A DNA stretch of 64,000 nt from the NCBI GenBank assembly GCA_001970955.1, contig MPUH01000002.1, forward strand, positions 1-64,000. The letters run 5' to 3'. The notes beneath the pieces are model-generated. The model saw only the letters and a list, made by a program, of their open reading frames with translations, was not told the DNA's origin and searched no databases. The DNA comes from Stentor coeruleus (taxonomy: Eukaryota > Ciliophora > Heterotrichea > Heterotrichida > Stentoridae). Below, one piece after another: positions 62,344 through 64,000 of this stretch. Every line of letters starts with the position of its first letter. Position 1 is the first letter of the stretch. A program made the translations under genes and the position numbers.

Positions 62344-63807
62344 TCAGGTGATACACAAAAACTGTTTCTCAAATGTATCTAATCTGAAAATCCTTGGAAC
62401 ATTATCCATAGCATTCTCAACTAGATAAATATAATTTCCTCTTTTGAATACATTTGACTGGAATTCTAAGTCTTTCCATTTCGAACTATCCCAATAACTA
62501 TTCATTCTATGAATTTTAGTTCTGTCTTCTGTAATTTCTAAAAGATCTGTAGAGTCTCTTTTGATAACCCATCTATCAGCAAGATGTGCCACACTTAAAT
62601 TACTTATAGAAAATACTTGAATGTATTTATTTTCATCTATAGTATATTCTAAAGCATATTGAAAACCACTACCAACGATATAGATTTTGTTATAAATGCA
62701 TGAAGAAGTAATTTTTAAAGTAGGTCTATCAAGTGAGGCAATTGTAGACCAAGAGTCATTTAAAAGATTATATTTTGAGCAGTCTCTTAATAATCCACTA
62801 TCATTTTCTAAGTAAAAATTACTTCCTCCGAAAACATACACAAAATCTTGATGCTTTACTGCTGATGCACAAGATCTTGGAATAGAATATCTCATTTCCT
62901 TAAATTTCAACGTACTTCCTACAGAAACAATATAACAGTTTCCAATAGATTTACGACTAATAATCCCTCCATAAAAAAAATAAGTTCGTGGCTCGGTTTG
63001 TATAGCAACAGGCCAATAAGGGGATTTTTTAACTCCTTCAACTTTTTTAGTATCATATATAAAATTAATAGTATCAATAACATGAATTTGGCTTGAATTA
63101 TTATGCATAGTAACTAATATTTCTTCATTAACAATAGGATTTACTTTCATTTTAGTACTCGTATTAGAAAAAATTGTATTACCTTGTGTAACTCTATTTT
63201 TATTTTGAAAATTCTCTATCATTTCATAGTTTGGAGGAACATAAACTTCATTTTTAGCATCTAAATTTTGATTATAAACTTGTTTGGCTTTATAATTTTG
63301 ACTTTCAGAAATTTCTTTAGGGATTATTTTGGTTTGAACTGTTGGGTTTAAATCAGACTTAGATTCTCTATTGAAAATTAAAATTTTCACATCGAACCAT
63401 TTATCGATTTTTTTACAGAAAGATGTACAAGAATTAAGTATTTGGTTTATTTTACTTAAATCAATTGATAAGATTTGATCATAGTTTTCTTGGGTAAAAT
63501 AAAGAAACTTTTTTTCTGTTAAGGCTGATTCAAAAGTTATTTTTTGCTTAAGAATAGCTGAGTGTAAATTTGAAGTGTTTTTTTCTATACTTTGGATAAA
63601 AATTGTGGTTTTTTGTAGAAGTATCTTTTCAAGTGAATTTAAATATTCAATTATTTCGATAAGTTTTACTTCAATATCGGAATAATTTGATGAACTTTTA
63701 TGAACCCTTTTGTCGTTGATTTTTATATCTTTAAAAGCTTTTTTTGAGTCATCTGATTCGGAGGATTGATATAAAGGATAAGGAAAATCAATATTATATG
63801 GATCCAT
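62344..63807 (-). CDS. Kelch-type family protein, copy D
   Basis: A single exon of 487 residues. The N-terminus differs (MDPYNIDFPYPLYQSSESDD), then the family helix (IIEYLNSLEKILLQKTTIF) and FCKKIDKWF. The propeller part is well conserved (YFFYGGIISR, YVFGGSNFY, DCSKYNLLNDSWS, VPRIFRLDTFEKQF). It ends with a TGA slightly earlier than its paralogues, which helps show that TGA is a stop in this organism. No intron is found at the position used in copy C. Closest to copy C by eye (shared VTMHN/VTISN, SSKWKDLEFQS/SSKWKNLEFQS). Function unknown. Confidence 0.85.
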   Translation of the reverse strand: MDPYNIDFPYPLYQSSESDDSKKAFKDIKINDKRVHKSSSNYSDIEVKLIEIIEYLNSLEKILLQKTTIFIQSIEKNTSNLHSAILKQKITFESALTEKKFLYFTQENYDQILSIDLSKINQILNSCTSFCKKIDKWFDVKILIFNRESKSDLNPTVQTKIIPKEISESQNYKAKQVYNQNLDAKNEVYVPPNYEMIENFQNKNRVTQGNTIFSNTSTKMKVNPIVNEEILVTMHNNSSQIHVIDTINFIYDTKKVEGVKKSPYWPVAIQTEPRTYFFYGGIISRKSIGNCYIVSVGSTLKFKEMRYSIPRSCASAVKHQDFVYVFGGSNFYLENDSGLLRDCSKYNLLNDSWSTIASLDRPTLKITSSCIYNKIYIVGSGFQYALEYTIDENKYIQVFSISNLSVAHLADRWVIKRDSTDLLEITEDRTKIHRMNSYWDSSKWKDLEFQSNVFKRGNYIYLVENAMDNVPRIFRLDTFEKQFLCIT

Positions 63808-64000
63808 CTAAATAATATATTATAATCAAACTTATATTATTTATATAATGTAAATGCATTAAAGTTATAAAGTTTATAAATTTAAGTTTTAAAATATAAA
63901 ATTCGTCAAATATCGTAGTTAGATTTTAATGCTTTAGAGATGTAATTACTTGTTTATGATGATATAATAGATATTTTAGTTATGAATAAAATTATAGATT
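63808..64000. other. 5' flank of kelch gene D
   Basis: AT-rich; nothing recognisable before the window ends. Confidence 0.5.

Noticed and set aside
1-64000. Reassigned stop codons as in many ciliates
   Set aside because: Conserved proteins end at TAA, TAG and TGA in the expected places and contain none internally once 15-nt introns are removed.
1-64000. tRNA, rRNA, CRISPR arrays or virus-derived elements
   Set aside because: I scanned for tRNA B-box patterns, rRNA-like blocks, spaced repeats, and integrase, transposase, capsid or polymerase motifs and saw none. Divergent or short RNA genes could be missed by eye.

Overview
This looks like macronuclear DNA of a heterotrich ciliate close to Stentor coeruleus. 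Two things support this. First, the standard genetic code fits: TAA, TAG and TGA all end recognisable proteins, unlike Tetrahymena, Paramecium or Blepharisma. Second, every intron I could place is exactly 15 nt, GT..AG, with an A at position 10. I found twelve: 1807-1821, 5354-5368, 14906-14920, 15365-15379, 21417-21431, 21928-21942, 43921-43935, 44353-44367, 44731-44745, 54818-54832, 56553-56567 and 61564-61578. The DNA is AT-rich and gene-dense, with some genes only 22-45 nt apart. The species name is inferred from these traits, not from a search.

Layout. 0.15-9 kb: a RING/B-box/kelch (TRIM-like) gene, a DHHC palmitoyltransferase, an AKT/SGK-like kinase lacking its catalytic Asp, a coiled-coil protein, ribosomal protein eS30 and an EF-hand protein. 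9.1-12.2 kb: kelch-family gene copy A and a group of small overlapping membrane ORFs. 12.5-25.3 kb: a golgin-like protein, a small unknown, CEP135/Bld10, a DYRK kinase and a CKK-domain microtubule protein. 25.9-34.8 kb: a TPR protein, a FYVE protein, a Na+/H+ exchanger with an EGF-like ectodomain, a kelch/coiled-coil protein and an amino-acid transporter. 36.6-52.6 kb: eIF3b, a protein with a globin-like tail, a purple acid phosphatase, an ankyrin-DHHC palmitoyltransferase, a SNF1/AMPK-type kinase, a TPR/IQ protein, AHI1 (jouberin) and a dual-specificity phosphatase. 54.2-57.4 kb: an MFS transporter, a small ORF, an STPGR (SHIPPO) protein and a coiled-coil protein. 58.3-63.8 kb: three more members of the kelch family.

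Themes. Several genes suit a ciliated cell with a large microtubule cortex: CEP135, AHI1, the CKK and STPGR proteins, and the EF-hand and IQ/TPR proteins. There is no operon-like functional grouping. The four-member kelch family is the most dynamic part. Copy A (9385-10878, +) and copy B (58343-59833, -) form a recent inverted duplication with shared flanks. A third member carries an intron its paralogues lack and is broken by a 32-bp tandem duplication. Between genes, base skew tracks transcription: the sense strand is C-over-G upstream and G-over-C downstream of almost every gene.

Assembly cautions: single N characters at 23639, 34966 and 35115 each sit between two copies of the same sequence, which looks like unmerged contig overlaps.
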